DNA of 64,000 bases from Dyella_B acidisoli (lineage in GTDB: Bacteria; Pseudomonadota; Gammaproteobacteria; Xanthomonadales; Rhodanobacteraceae): the NCBI RefSeq assembly GCF_049532895.1, contig NZ_CP064031.1, forward strand, positions 2,170,001 to 2,234,000, written 5' to 3'. Every line of letters begins with the position of its first letter. Position 1 is the stretch's first letter. The translations under genes were made by a program, and so were the position numbers. The notes under the pieces are model-generated. The model saw only the letters and a program-made list of their open reading frames with translations. It made no database searches and had not been told where the DNA came from. Shown here piece by piece: positions 25,684 to 34,339 of the stretch.

Positions 25684-26426
25684 GAGCTTTCTCTCCTTGC
25701 TGCGGTGGGTAAGAAAGAAGGCAAAACAGTGTCACGAGCCCTCGTTGATGGAGACGGTGATCTGGCTTGAATCTTTGCTTGTACTTTCAGCAAGCATGGC
25801 TTTGGCTTCAAACCGACCCGGCCATGCTGGAAGCGTGATTACAGACCGCTATCTGCTAAGCGTTCTTCCGATCAGAACGATGTGGAATCTTGGATACGCA
25901 AGAAGCAGGTGCCTGATGCTTCGCCCCCAGAAGCATTCGAAGGCGCGATCTTGCGGCAAGCAGAACGAAATGACGTGAAGCACGCAAACTACTCAAGTGA
26001 ACAGCTTCACTTGTTGCTTCAATTTCAGTGAATTCGTCCGGTGATCGAATGGTTCGGTAGGTGGAACTACATCTTGCAGCCTTCAATGTGGCAGAAGGAT
26101 TGCGCGTGCAGTTTTTACCGTCCCTAGCCATTCCAAGTCCCCCAACCCGGACGGCCGGAGCATACGCTTGAACAAGGCTTGGTGCACGGTGCTATGCAAG
26201 AGAATGATCGCTTGATATTGCGATGGCGCGAGATTCTTGTTTGTCTCTTGACGCACTCTTCACAAAAATTTGGTTGGCGTCGAGCTTAAGCGTCCATCAA
26301 GCCGGTTGATGTTTCGATCAAAGTATCTGGCAGGGGCGGAAATAGGGGAGGCTTCTGGTGTCGTAAGGTTCATCGGTGCGCGACATGAAATCTCCATCAA
26401 ATCGAATGAAGGCGACTTCGCGAAAT
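25684..26426. other. Long intergenic region, no gene recognised
   Basis: This is about 740 bp upstream of the ferritin-like/MNIO operon. It must contain that operon's promoter. Short open frames on both strands (for example the 91-codon one at 25856-26131) show no recognisable family or codon pattern. A partial palindrome TTGATGTTTCGATCAA at 26308-26323 looks FNR-like but has a six-base spacer. Confidence 0.45.
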
Positions 26427-26456
26427 CAAAAAATTAGCGGCCCGCGGTGCAGGCCG
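26427..26456 (-). terminator. Rho-independent terminator
   Basis: Read on the minus strand: GCGGCC, a nine-base loop, GGCCGC, then TAATTTTTT. It lies 20-50 bp after the stop of the secreted hypothetical gene that ends at 26476. Confidence 0.8.
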
Positions 26457-26475
26457 CCAAGTTAAAGACTGCGCT

Positions 26476-27252
26476 TCATTTATCAGTCGCCGTGTACGTC
26501 AAATCGGCGCTGTAACTGTCTACGTGCGCCGACACGTTCTGGAGAACATCATTAATGGATTTGCGGATCGCTTGTCCTGCTTCCTTTCCATAGACGTTCT
26601 CGATCATCTTCCACACCGAGGGGTCGGGTTCCTTTCCAATATCTGCCCAGCTTTTGGCAGGGATTACCAGGATAAAGTCAGGCGCACCTTCATCGCCTTC
26701 CCGAACGGCCCCGATCATGTAGTTGACGACCCAATTCGACTTCTCGGCAGCGGCAGCGATTTTTTTCGCGCCCGCAATAAATGCTTCCGAAGCTTCATGA
26801 CCCGGCTTGAGTTTGAAATACGTGACTTCAATAAAGGCTGATGTCGGCGCTTTGCCTTTTGGCATATGACTTAATTCCGGCATCACTTCCAAAAATGTGC
26901 TTGTCTCGCTTTTCAAATGCGGATTGACGGCCGTCCTGAGCGCTTGGTCGCACGCCTTGCCCGCAACACTCATCGCATCAAAACTTTCCCATGAAAGTGG
27001 GTCTGAGACATATGAATACGCGTAAGTATTTCCCGTCTCGTGTATCCACGCCTTCCACGTGTACTTAAAGCCGTGTTGATGCAGGCATTCATTGAAGTTT
27101 TTGACGCCGGTTTCATACGCCTGTTGATCGGCTGGCGCCACAATATCGGTGTAATCCCGTATGACGCTTGGACCAGTCGTATCCGCTGCCTGAACTCCGG
27201 TGGCACATAGCAGCGTGAACGAAAAAGCGAGCCAGGGTGTGATGGGTTTCAT
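26476..27252 (-). CDS. Exported hypothetical protein
   Basis: This 258-residue protein starts at 27252 with a clear signal peptide (MKPITPWLAFSFTLLCATG, cleavage after VQAA); a longer frame upstream starts in non-coding DNA. The mature protein contains EVTYFKLKPGHEASEAFIAGAKKI and WVVNYMIGAVREGDEGAPDFILVIP, which look like a ferredoxin-like alpha/beta barrel half (dimeric alpha-beta barrel / NIPSNAP-like style). No catalytic residue was recognised. It stands alone and is followed by a strong terminator. Confidence 0.75.
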   Translation of the reverse strand: MKPITPWLAFSFTLLCATGVQAADTTGPSVIRDYTDIVAPADQQAYETGVKNFNECLHQHGFKYTWKAWIHETGNTYAYSYVSDPLSWESFDAMSVAGKACDQALRTAVNPHLKSETSTFLEVMPELSHMPKGKAPTSAFIEVTYFKLKPGHEASEAFIAGAKKIAAAAEKSNWVVNYMIGAVREGDEGAPDFILVIPAKSWADIGKEPDPSVWKMIENVYGKEAGQAIRKSINDVLQNVSAHVDSYSADLTYTATDK

Positions 27253-27693
27253 AAAAACCTCGCTTAGGGCTGTTGCCCGGCATGGTTGAGTTGAGGCCCC
27301 TGATCGCTTCGGGCGGATGAAGCTTATCCAGTATGCGCGCAAATTTTTGCGTCGAAAGCATTGCGCGTAAACCATTGATTTTTAATGTAATTAATGCGTG
27401 CGTTATTTGTCGTAAGAATGCCCGCTGCGATCGTCGCCATCATGTGGGTCTGCACGGATCGCGTTTACAGGCATAGCTATGGATAGACGAACCGAGAGAC
27501 CGCGCGTACGGGTGCTACTTCAGCCGAATGATTCCAACAATGTGCTGCATAGCCCGGCTGAAGTTGCGACCCAACGCGGACATCGTGAGCTGCTCGATTG
27601 AGACTTTTGTTCGATACTTTGAAAGCTGCCCTTGAAAGGAATCCGGACTTCTCCCGAGATCGCCACCTAGCCTCCTACTTATCTGGTTTTCCC
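27253..27693. other. Intergenic region between divergent genes
   Basis: This is about 440 bp, AT-rich around 27380-27420, and presumably holds the promoters of both flanking genes. No operator or repeat stood out. Confidence 0.4.
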
Positions 27694-28089
27694 ATGACTA
27701 AACGAATTGCCTCATGCAGCTGTGGTCAACTCTCGGTGACAACGTTTGAAGATCCGATTCGAGTGTCGGTTTGTCACTGCCTTGCTTGCCAACGTCGAAC
27801 AGGTAGTGTGTTCGGAGTACAGGCAAGATTTCGCAGAGATGGCATGGAGCTGGCCGGACAATCGACCAGGTATGTTCAGATAAGCGACGAAGGCAACAAA
27901 ACAAACTTCGAGTTTTGTCCCAACTGTGGAGCGACGGTTTACTACACGAGCGAAGGCTCGGAAGAAATTATTGCTATTCCGGTGGGGGTGTTCGCAGAAC
28001 CGTTCTTTCCTGCGCCAACTATCTCTATTTACGAAGAGAGAAAGCACGGCTGGGTACTGATGCCCGAGGGCATTGAGCATCTGAATTAG
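27694..28089 (+). CDS. GFA family zinc protein (CENP-V/GFA domain)
   Basis: This 131-residue protein starts at the ATG at 27694, giving MTKRIASCSCGQLSV; the longer frame upstream has no family match. Zinc-binding cysteines follow the GFA pattern: Cys8 and Cys10 (CSC), Cys27, Cys29 and Cys32 (CHCLAC), Cys75 and Cys78 (CPNC). Family members are annotated as glutathione-dependent formaldehyde-activating-like, but the domain alone does not establish that activity. It ends about 64 bp before the convergent cytochrome b561 gene. Confidence 0.87.
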   Translation: MTKRIASCSCGQLSVTTFEDPIRVSVCHCLACQRRTGSVFGVQARFRRDGMELAGQSTRYVQISDEGNKTNFEFCPNCGATVYYTSEGSEEIIAIPVGVFAEPFFPAPTISIYEERKHGWVLMPEGIEHLN

Positions 28090-28153
28090 TCGATTTCGCA
28101 GCGTCTGCTTCCACCCAAAGCAGACGCAAGAAGCGCGCTCGACGTTCCATAGA

Positions 28154-28693
28154 TCAGAGCATGCGCCGCAGCGTGTTGTCCTTGCGGCCGAAGTGGTGCC
28201 AGAGCGCACCCAAGATGTGCAGCCCGATCACGTAATAAAACACAGTGCCCACGGTGCCGTGGAGGTCCTCCCACTGGTGGGACAGCTGTCGGTTGCCCGG
28301 ACCGAACAACGCTGGCAGCACCGTCACGCCGAAAAAGACGATGGGTTTGCCACCGATCTGTAGGGTGGTGATGCCCATGAGAGGCTGCGCGATCAGAAAC
28401 AGATATAGCGCGACATGAGTGATCTTGCTGAGCACCTGGCTCCAACAGTCTGGTGGCGGCAGGATGGGCGGCGCGGCATGCGCGAGGCGTACCGCGAGAC
28501 GAGGCAGCGCCAGCAAAAGCACGGCAATGCCGGCAAGGAAGTGCGTGGCCAGCACGTTGTTACGGCCGCTGCTGCCATGCGGGAACACGTCATCCAAATT
28601 GATCGCAATATAGGCGATCAAGACGAGCGCGAAGATGATCCAGTGCAGCCGGCGTAATGCAGGTGCGTAGCGGCCGGGTGTCGTCGAAGACAT
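28154..28693 (-). CDS. Cytochrome b561 family protein
   Basis: This 179-residue protein has four predicted membrane helices. The start at 28693 gives MSSTTPGRYAPALRRLHWII, the usual N-terminus of the family. Haem-b ligand candidates: His17 (RRLHWII), His51 (LATHFLAGI), His145 (WEDLHGTVG) and His159 (YVIGLHILGALWHH). Such proteins pass electrons across or out of the inner membrane, often as superoxide:quinone reductases or with YceI proteins. A YceI gene does lie 1.2 kb away, on the other strand. Confidence 0.9.
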   Translation of the reverse strand: MSSTTPGRYAPALRRLHWIIFALVLIAYIAINLDDVFPHGSSGRNNVLATHFLAGIAVLLLALPRLAVRLAHAAPPILPPPDCWSQVLSKITHVALYLFLIAQPLMGITTLQIGGKPIVFFGVTVLPALFGPGNRQLSHQWEDLHGTVGTVFYYVIGLHILGALWHHFGRKDNTLRRML

Positions 28694-29123
28694 AGATGGT
28701 TCCTTGAAACTGGGATGGCCCATCGGGCAACAAACACCACAATAGCCGTCCCACCCGGTTCGGTAAATAAGCCAAGCGAATGGCTATCGCTTGTGATACT
28801 CGCGTCCATGGGAGTCAGTCACTCGTGTTCAGTGGCGCGGCGATACAGGCGCGCAACGTTATTCCACAAAATCCGGGACTTTGATGGTTGGGAGATATCA
28901 TCGCGTTCACATAACGATTGGAAGTCGCAGTCTGCCGGCCATGTTGGCATGGTCTGGACGTATTGCCCTGATGCATGGGGCGGCGCAAAGTAGTGCCCGT
29001 TTTCGACTGCGGACATAGTCAAGGTGAGTGGCCTCCTGTGATGTCGAATTCTTAGGATCTTGATCGTCGCTGAGAGCAGGGTGTTCATCCTGTCCATTCA
29101 CAGCGATATGAGGAGTGCGAGAA
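28694..29123. other. Intergenic region, no gene recognised
   Basis: This is about 430 bp between divergent cytochrome b561 and GST genes. A 92-codon open frame on the minus strand (28819-29097) has no recognisable features. AGGAG at 29111-29115 is the ribosome-binding site of the GST gene. Confidence 0.45.
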
Positions 29124-29768
29124 ATGATCACCGTTTTTGGCGAGGGAAGGGGATTCCGGGTCATCTGGCTGCTGGAGGAAATGGGGCTCGCGTACCGGCT
29201 GCGGCCGGTGGACCTGTTGGCCGGCGTCCAGGACGACGCTGAGTTCCTCGCGATCAATCCTGCCGGTTTCATTCCGGCGATTAAGGACGGCGACGTCACG
29301 ATGGTCGAGTCCATTGCGATCATGGAGTACCTGATGGCTCGCTATGGACCGACGCCGCTTGCACCCGAGCCGCACGACCCTGCCTTCCCCACGTATCAGC
29401 AGTTCCTCCACCTCGGTGAAGCTGGCCTCGCGGCCTCCATCTACTTCGTCGTTGGGGCCCGCAATTTTGCGCCGGAGTCCGAGCGGCAAAACTGGAGTGC
29501 TGGCCAAGCGCTAAGCATTTTCGAGAGCCGGCTGACGTTGGTAACGCGGCAGCTTGCACGTACGCCCTATCTTGCCGGCGCGACGTTCACGGCGGCTGAC
29601 ATTTCGGTGACCTACGCCCTGGAGTTGGCTCAAAGAAGTGGAGGCGTCATCCTCGGCGACGTAGAGAAGTCCTATATGGCACGCACCCGCGAACGCGAAG
29701 GCTACAAGCGGGCTATGGAAACATGTTGGTCCAGGAAGGCATGGCTCGCTGAGGCGCCAACTCCATGA
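29124..29768 (+). CDS. Glutathione S-transferase family protein
   Basis: This 214-residue cytoplasmic protein starts at the ATG at 29124, 8 bp after AGGAG. Residues 1-80 form a thioredoxin-like N-domain (FRVIWLLEEMGLAYRLRPVD; FIPAIKDGDVTMVESIAIMEYL, containing the glutathione-binding cis-Pro and Glu-Ser pair). Residues 90-214 form the helical C-domain with the typical N-capping motif region ATFTAADISVTYALELA. Typical size for the family. The first catalytic position appears to be non-Cys. Substrate unknown. Confidence 0.9.
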   Translation: MITVFGEGRGFRVIWLLEEMGLAYRLRPVDLLAGVQDDAEFLAINPAGFIPAIKDGDVTMVESIAIMEYLMARYGPTPLAPEPHDPAFPTYQQFLHLGEAGLAASIYFVVGARNFAPESERQNWSAGQALSIFESRLTLVTRQLARTPYLAGATFTAADISVTYALELAQRSGGVILGDVEKSYMARTREREGYKRAMETCWSRKAWLAEAPTP

Positions 29769-29857
29769 CTGCCCTATCAATCAGAGCATCCCTAGGGCGT
29801 ACTTCAAACGAAACCGACCCGATCGGAATACTTCAACGTGATACGGAATGACTTGCC

Positions 29858-30565
29858 ATGAACTACTCCCTCCGAGCAGCTTTTAAGCCGTTTGCTGTCA
29901 GCGCAGTTACCATCTTGCTTGGCATGTATGGCACGACATCCTGTGCCGCCGACGCGTCCGCGCCACCTGCAACGCCCGCAATCACTGCACCACCCGCCGG
30001 CGAGTACCACATCGACAAATCCCACGCGAGTCTTCAGCTTCGTGTAAGTCATATGGGATTCTCGACTTACACCACGCGATTTAGCCGTTTCGATGCAACA
30101 TTGACGTTTGATCCAAGCAACATACCCGCGTCCAAGCTCGTGACCACCGTCGAGGCGGCATCGTTGGAAATGGATGCGGCGCCGAAGATGTGTACCGATA
30201 TCGTGAAAGGGCCTCAGTTTCTCGACACGGCAAAGTTTCCCCAGATCGTCTTCCGCTCGGAAAAAATTCGGATGACCGGTGCCAAGACGTTTGAAATCTT
30301 GGGTACCCTGGATTTGCACGGGGTCAGTCGCCCATTGACGCTAACTGGCACTTACAACGGAGGGTATCCAGGAATGCCCGACATGGACCCGCACGCGCGC
30401 ATCGGATTTTCTGCGCATGGCGCCTTCAAACGCTCAGATTTCGGTATTGCATATGGCGTACCTGCGCCAGGCACAACGATGGGAGTGGGCGACTTGATCG
30501 ACGTAACTATAGAGGCCGAGTTCAGTGGCCCGTCGTTGACGACCACTGCTGGCAAGTCACACTAA
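29858..30565 (+). CDS. YceI family periplasmic protein
   Basis: This 235-residue protein has an N-terminal signal segment (FAVSAVTILLGMYGTTSCAA). The lipocalin-like YceI domain spans about residues 45-225: YHIDKSHASLQLRVSHMGFS at its start, TRFSRFDATLTFDPSN, FLDTAKFPQIVFRSEKI, and VGDLIDVTIEAEF at its end. Family members bind polyisoprenoid or quinone-like lipids in the periplasm. The usual cytochrome b561 partner is nearby but not in the same operon. Convergent with the WYL regulator. Confidence 0.9.
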   Translation: MNYSLRAAFKPFAVSAVTILLGMYGTTSCAADASAPPATPAITAPPAGEYHIDKSHASLQLRVSHMGFSTYTTRFSRFDATLTFDPSNIPASKLVTTVEAASLEMDAAPKMCTDIVKGPQFLDTAKFPQIVFRSEKIRMTGAKTFEILGTLDLHGVSRPLTLTGTYNGGYPGMPDMDPHARIGFSAHGAFKRSDFGIAYGVPAPGTTMGVGDLIDVTIEAEFSGPSLTTTAGKSH

Positions 30566-30581
30566 GGATTCGCTTCCTTTC

Positions 30582-31529
30582 TCATGCGTAAGCCGTCGCC
30601 AGGCGTTTAGCCAGTTTTTGCAAGGCAATCCGCAGGAGCGCAGGACTGTTTACGCGAAATCCAAATGGCAAGCGCGCGAGTTCGCGCGCGAGCCAATCCA
30701 GGTCATCTACTTGGCTGCGCATCAATACGCCGCGATCGATAGGTTCAAACACACCTATGGCGTTGCCGAGGTTGTTCATTGCGTGCGGCAGGTCCGTAAA
30801 TAGCTCCACCTCGGCCAGGTAGGTGCGAGGCTGAGTGGCGAGGCTGTCGGCGAGATGGGCCAGTGTGTCGAAGCGTTCGGGGCGTTCAAAGTGGATGGTG
30901 AGCGGGTGTGCCGCAGTGATGCGATCCAGTCGAAACGAACGCAACTCCTGACGGAGGTGGCAGCGTCCGACGAGGTACCAATAGCCACTGCGATGACCGA
31001 GCCCGAATGGGTCGACATCCCGCTCGGTGTGCTCGTTTTGCGGCGAGTGATAAGTCAAACGTATCTGCTGACGTTCCTGTGTGGCTTTGCACAGCTTCAT
31101 AAGTAGCGCGCTATCCACATTAGGAACAGGGCGCCCGCCTTCCAGGCTGATTGTTTCGGTTAGTGCGCGCACATGCTGCTGCAATCGCTCGGGCATCACA
31201 CGCTCAAGCTTGGCTTGTGCGCTGGCCGTTACTGCGCTGGCCTCGGTCATGCCTAGCCGCTGGGCGGCCAGCAGGCCTACTGAAAGTGCCAGTGCTTCGT
31301 CATCGCTAAACATCATGGGCGGCAGCTTGAAGCCGGGCACGAGCATGTAGGCACCGTGACGTCCGCGCTCGGTCGTAATCGGGATGCCTATCTCCTCAAG
31401 AATGGCGATATAGCGACGCACTGTGCGTGGCTGGATGTTCAGTCGGCGTGCCAATTCGCTACCGCTGATCCGACGGTGAGCCTGCAGCAACTCCAGAACA
31501 GCCAATGCCCGGCTAGTTGGGTGGTACAT
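30582..31529 (-). CDS. YafY-type WYL-domain transcriptional regulator
   Basis: This 315-residue protein has an N-terminal DeoR-like winged helix (residues 7-60: RALAVLELLQAHRRISGSEL, LNIQPRTVRRYIAILEEIG) and a C-terminal WYL ligand-binding domain (from about residue 150: RQIRLTYHSPQNEHTERDVD, GYWYLVGRCHLRQELRSFRL) plus a WCX-type extension. Its start lies 140 bp from a divergently transcribed secreted protein, with a perfect palindrome between them that is the likely operator for control of both genes. Confidence 0.9.
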   Translation of the reverse strand: MYHPTSRALAVLELLQAHRRISGSELARRLNIQPRTVRRYIAILEEIGIPITTERGRHGAYMLVPGFKLPPMMFSDDEALALSVGLLAAQRLGMTEASAVTASAQAKLERVMPERLQQHVRALTETISLEGGRPVPNVDSALLMKLCKATQERQQIRLTYHSPQNEHTERDVDPFGLGHRSGYWYLVGRCHLRQELRSFRLDRITAAHPLTIHFERPERFDTLAHLADSLATQPRTYLAEVELFTDLPHAMNNLGNAIGVFEPIDRGVLMRSQVDDLDWLARELARLPFGFRVNSPALLRIALQKLAKRLATAYA

Positions 31530-31549
31530 GCGAAGGCTCCAAGGCGGTA

Positions 31550-31572
31550 ATTAGGACATAGATCGTCCTAAT
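31550..31572. promoter_or_regulatory. Candidate operator of the WYL regulator
   Basis: ATTAGGAC-N7-GTCCTAAT is an uninterrupted 8-bp inverted repeat with a seven-base spacer, 21 bp upstream of the regulator's start codon and about 100 bp upstream of the divergent gene. Placement and symmetry fit a dimeric DNA-binding site. Confidence 0.7.
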
Positions 31573-31669
31573 GGCTGCCTAGCATGCGGGCGTCCCGTGA
31601 GTACCGCAAGCGAGCAGTGAAGTGAGTGCTGCGGCCACTTTCGCTTTTTGCCAATGGAGGGAACATTCT

Positions 31670-32191
31670 GTGAAAGCTATTCGTTATGCCCACGTCGCAT
31701 TGCTGGCCTGCACTTTAGGATTTTCGGCCGCTATCGCATCAACTGACAGTCCTCGTTGTGCCGACACCGCACACCGTCAATTCGATTTCTTTGCCGGCAA
31801 CTGGGACGCTTATGACAGCGCCGGTAAGCTGCTTGGTCACAATCGCGTGGAAAAGGCCCACGACGGCTGCGTGCTGATCGAGCACTGGAGCGGTGTGGAA
31901 GGGGAGAGCGGCACCAGCCTCAATATCTATGACGCCAATCGCAAGGTTTGGAACGAGACCTGGGCCAGCAGCCACGGCACGCTGCTGACCATGGAGGGCG
32001 GCATGCGCGGGACGCAGATGGTGATGATTGGCACGCATGTTGAAGACGATGGCCGCGTCGCGCTACATCGCAATATCTGGACACCTATGTCGGACGGTGT
32101 ACACCAGGTTTGGGACTACTCACTCGACGGAGGCCAGACGTGGATCGTCAACTATGACGGTTATTTGCGGCCGGCTAAAGCGACGCGCTAG
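31670..32191 (+). CDS. Exported DUF1579-like hypothetical protein
   Basis: This protein of about 173 residues starts at a GTG (31670) preceded by GGAGGG, giving a signal peptide (KAIRYAHVALLACTLGFSAA). The mature part begins with a HRQFDFFAGNWDAYDSAGKL motif and continues HNRVEKAHDGCVLIEHWSG, the look of small lipocalin-like proteins of the DUF1579 kind. It lies divergently from the WYL regulator and is probably its target. Function unknown. A terminator follows at 32246. Confidence 0.72.
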   Translation: MKAIRYAHVALLACTLGFSAAIASTDSPRCADTAHRQFDFFAGNWDAYDSAGKLLGHNRVEKAHDGCVLIEHWSGVEGESGTSLNIYDANRKVWNETWASSHGTLLTMEGGMRGTQMVMIGTHVEDDGRVALHRNIWTPMSDGVHQVWDYSLDGGQTWIVNYDGYLRPAKATR

Positions 32192-32245
32192 GCATTCTCG
32201 ATCGCTTCTATGAGTACCTGAAATAGGAATCTGGACCTTTGTTGG

Positions 32246-32279
32246 AAGCGCGATGCCAAGTGCATCGCGCTTTGTTTTT
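32246..32279 (+). terminator. Rho-independent terminator
   Basis: AAGCGCGATGC, loop CAAGT, GCATCGCGCTT, then TGTTTTTA: an 11-bp perfect stem and U-rich tail, 55 bp after the preceding stop codon. Confidence 0.9.
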
Positions 32280-32471
32280 ATATAGCGTGCCAATTCCGGT
32301 CGATCTGAACACTGATTCCAGTTGAGGCTGAACATGCTGTTGGCTGCGCCCCATGTAGTCTAAGTGGCCTCGTTGTCGTCGGGCGGATTTGAGTGCAAGC
32401 TGATTAGGTCCGCTTCCCACAGCGGACATATCTATTGCCGGAAACAGACCAATCTGCAAGCAGGGGCGGAC

Positions 32472-32585
32472 GTGAGAATCTACTTGGCACTGGTATTGAT
32501 GCTGGTTTGTTTCACTGCAATGGCGTCTGATGACTTCGATCAACGAGTAGCGACCGCTCACCACAAACGCCAGGCATCCCCTTGA
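32472..32585 (+). CDS. Possible 37-residue secreted peptide
   Basis: A GTG start with AGGGG 5 bp upstream opens RIYLALVLMLVCFTAMASDD, which looks like a complete signal peptide followed by only about 18 residues (DFDQRVATAHHKRQASP). Its stop overlaps the start of the next small frame. It may be a real small gene, or the front of a gene broken by a frameshift. Low confidence. Confidence 0.3.
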   Translation: MRIYLALVLMLVCFTAMASDDFDQRVATAHHKRQASP

Positions 32586-32839
32586 AGATTGCCGCCGCTC
32601 TCATATCCGTACTGACCCTGGTGCTTGGCCAGTTCGTTATCGCTCGCGGCCTGCCGTTCACGCCTCACGGACACCTTGTCCGCGACATCATTTCGCTGCT
32701 GATAGCCAACGCTATGATTTGGCTATCGCGACGATCCGATTGGTCAATGCAGACACGTGCCCAGCTCTTCGGAGCAGGGTGGATATGGCTGATCGTGCAG
32801 CTTGGTTGCTCCATCTACCTACTTCATAACGGTGTTTGA
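32582..32839 (+). CDS. Possible small membrane protein
   Basis: An 85-residue frame with a TTG start overlapping the preceding stop by 4 bp. It has three hydrophobic stretches (AALISVLTLVLGQFVIARG; IISLLIANAMIWLS; FGAGWIWLIVQLGCSIYLL), so it would be a three-pass inner-membrane protein. No family recognised. The overlap with the upstream peptide suggests either a coupled pair or a single damaged gene. Confidence 0.42.
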   Translation: MKIAAALISVLTLVLGQFVIARGLPFTPHGHLVRDIISLLIANAMIWLSRRSDWSMQTRAQLFGAGWIWLIVQLGCSIYLLHNGV

Positions 32840-33169
32840 GCACGCCCTGCGTCCCGACCGTGACACTCCGGCGGTGAACACAAAAAAGATGTGAGCTTAT
32901 TTTCGAAGCAAGCATTGGTGACCGACGGCTGCAACGCTCGGCGGAAGAGCGCGCATTGCTGTCGGAAAGGGACATATTGCTGTCGAAATAGGACAGTCTC
33001 TGTCGTTCATCCCTGTTTGGACGTCCATTTAATAATTCAGTCATAGTGAATTAATAGCATTCGGCGCCGACGAAGCTCCTGCAGCGAGTCGATGGAAAGC
33101 GGTCGATGCAGGTGCTCGTTTGGGACTGGCAAGGTCATCGCGCACTACCACTCAATCTAGAGGTAAGTT
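32840..33169. other. Intergenic region with short repeats
   Basis: Contains an imperfect tandem repeat at about 32954-32996 (ATTGCTGTCGGAAAGGGACA followed by ATTGCTGTCGAAATAGGACA) and the inverted repeat TAATTCA-N7-TGAATTA at 33033-33053. The second lies about 115 bp before the phosphodiesterase gene and could be an operator. Confidence 0.5.
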
Positions 33170-34261
33170 ATGAACCATTTCTCCCCAAGTGGAGCTAAGG
33201 GCAAGCTTCTCTGCCTGTCGCTCCTGCTTTCTGCCGGACTCGTTCCCCAACTCTCCCATGCAGGGTGTTCTCTCCCTGTCGGTAACAGGATGGCTGCACT
33301 GTTAAAGACTATGCCTACCCGGCAGGTCTCGGTACTGGCTCATCGTGGCTTGTGGGGCAATTACTCAGGGGATGCATCCCTTCCGGAAAACTCACGCGCC
33401 GCGCTGCAGAAAGCGGACGACGAATGCATGGATGCTGTCGAGCTGGACGTGAAATTGACGAAGGAAGGCGTTCCGGTGTTGATGCACGATTTCAACCTCG
33501 GGCGCACGACCAACGTCTATGCGGCATTCCGCGGAGGCAGCAAATACAACCCGATGGACAATCGCGGGACCAACCCGAGTGTGGATTCGGTCAGTTGGCA
33601 GACCGTGCAGTCTCTGCATCTGTTGACGCCAGACCGCAGGTCGGTGACCGGTTACTTTGTGCCTGATATCACCGGCGTGTTTACCTACTGGAATCAACAC
33701 GGCTTGCGCACTCCGATGATCTTCGACACGAAGACGCAGGAAGCTGTGCGTGCCATCGACCGTTTGGCTCAGGAAAACTTTCCCAGCCCCAGCCAGGTGG
33801 TGGGCGTGAAAGTCAACGCGACGTTGTATCCCTCCTACAGCGCGTTCAAGGCCGATGCGCCGACCATTCGTGGCATTCCGGTATTCACCACCAATATGCT
33901 CACGAAAATCAACGTGACTAACGTGCGACGCAACTGGCAAGCGAACGTGACGGCCCTTGAGATCAACGTGAAGCAGAGGAATGGTCTGCTGCAAGGGGAT
34001 CTGAACCTCGCCAAGCGGGCAGGCGAGGCCGTCGGCGTCTTCAATGCGATTCCGGATGGCCCGGGCAGGGATGAGTTTTACAAGAACACCGGACAGTGCT
34101 GCTACAAGTTGTCCGAGTTGTTCTTCTCTTATTCCGGTGGCAAAGACACCGCCGATGAACGCGGCAACTGGAACTACCTGGTTTCGGAAGGTTTCACCTT
34201 TATCACCACCGACAATCCGAAGGGGCTGATCAGCTTCCTCAAGTCCAAGGGACTTCATTGA
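33170..34261 (+). CDS. Exported glycerophosphodiester phosphodiesterase family protein
   Basis: This 363-residue protein has a signal peptide (LLCLSLLLSAGLVPQLSHAG). The GDPD TIM-barrel active site is intact: VLAHRGLWGN with His58, LPENSRAAL with Glu73, DAVELDVKLTKEGVPVLMHD with Glu91, Asp93 and His106. These are the acid-base histidines and metal ligands. It would split glycerophosphodiesters, or a related phosphodiester, in the periplasm or outside the cell. The start is preceded by GAGGTAAG. A strong stem-loop follows the stop. Confidence 0.88.
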   Translation: MNHFSPSGAKGKLLCLSLLLSAGLVPQLSHAGCSLPVGNRMAALLKTMPTRQVSVLAHRGLWGNYSGDASLPENSRAALQKADDECMDAVELDVKLTKEGVPVLMHDFNLGRTTNVYAAFRGGSKYNPMDNRGTNPSVDSVSWQTVQSLHLLTPDRRSVTGYFVPDITGVFTYWNQHGLRTPMIFDTKTQEAVRAIDRLAQENFPSPSQVVGVKVNATLYPSYSAFKADAPTIRGIPVFTTNMLTKINVTNVRRNWQANVTALEINVKQRNGLLQGDLNLAKRAGEAVGVFNAIPDGPGRDEFYKNTGQCCYKLSELFFSYSGGKDTADERGNWNYLVSEGFTFITTDNPKGLISFLKSKGLH

Positions 34262-34270
34262 CCTAGGCCG

Positions 34271-34302
34271 CGAGCGAGGGGTGGTCAAACACCCCTCGCT
34301 CG
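34271..34302. terminator. Strong stem-loop after the GDPD gene
   Basis: CGAGCGAGGGGTG, loop GTCAAA, CACCCCTCGCTCG: a perfect 13-bp GC-rich stem beginning 10 bp after the stop. No U-run follows, so it may stabilise mRNA or act with other factors. Confidence 0.65.
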
Positions 34303-34339
34303 TGTCACGCAGTAGCTGAGCCCTGAAGGCATCATACTT

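Noticed and set aside
24643..25770. A 375-codon open frame on the plus strand.
   Set aside because: It is antisense to the ferritin-like protein gene, which has clear domains; the plus-strand translation has no recognisable family and odd composition.
26308..26323. TTGATGTTTCGATCAA as a second FNR box.
   Set aside because: The half-sites are correct but the spacer is six bases instead of four.
28819..29097. A 92-codon minus-strand frame between cytochrome b561 and GST genes.
   Set aside because: No ribosome-binding site, family or plausible domain; it occupies a likely promoter region.
33392..34288. A 298-codon open frame on the minus strand.
   Set aside because: Antisense to the GDPD gene with its intact active site.
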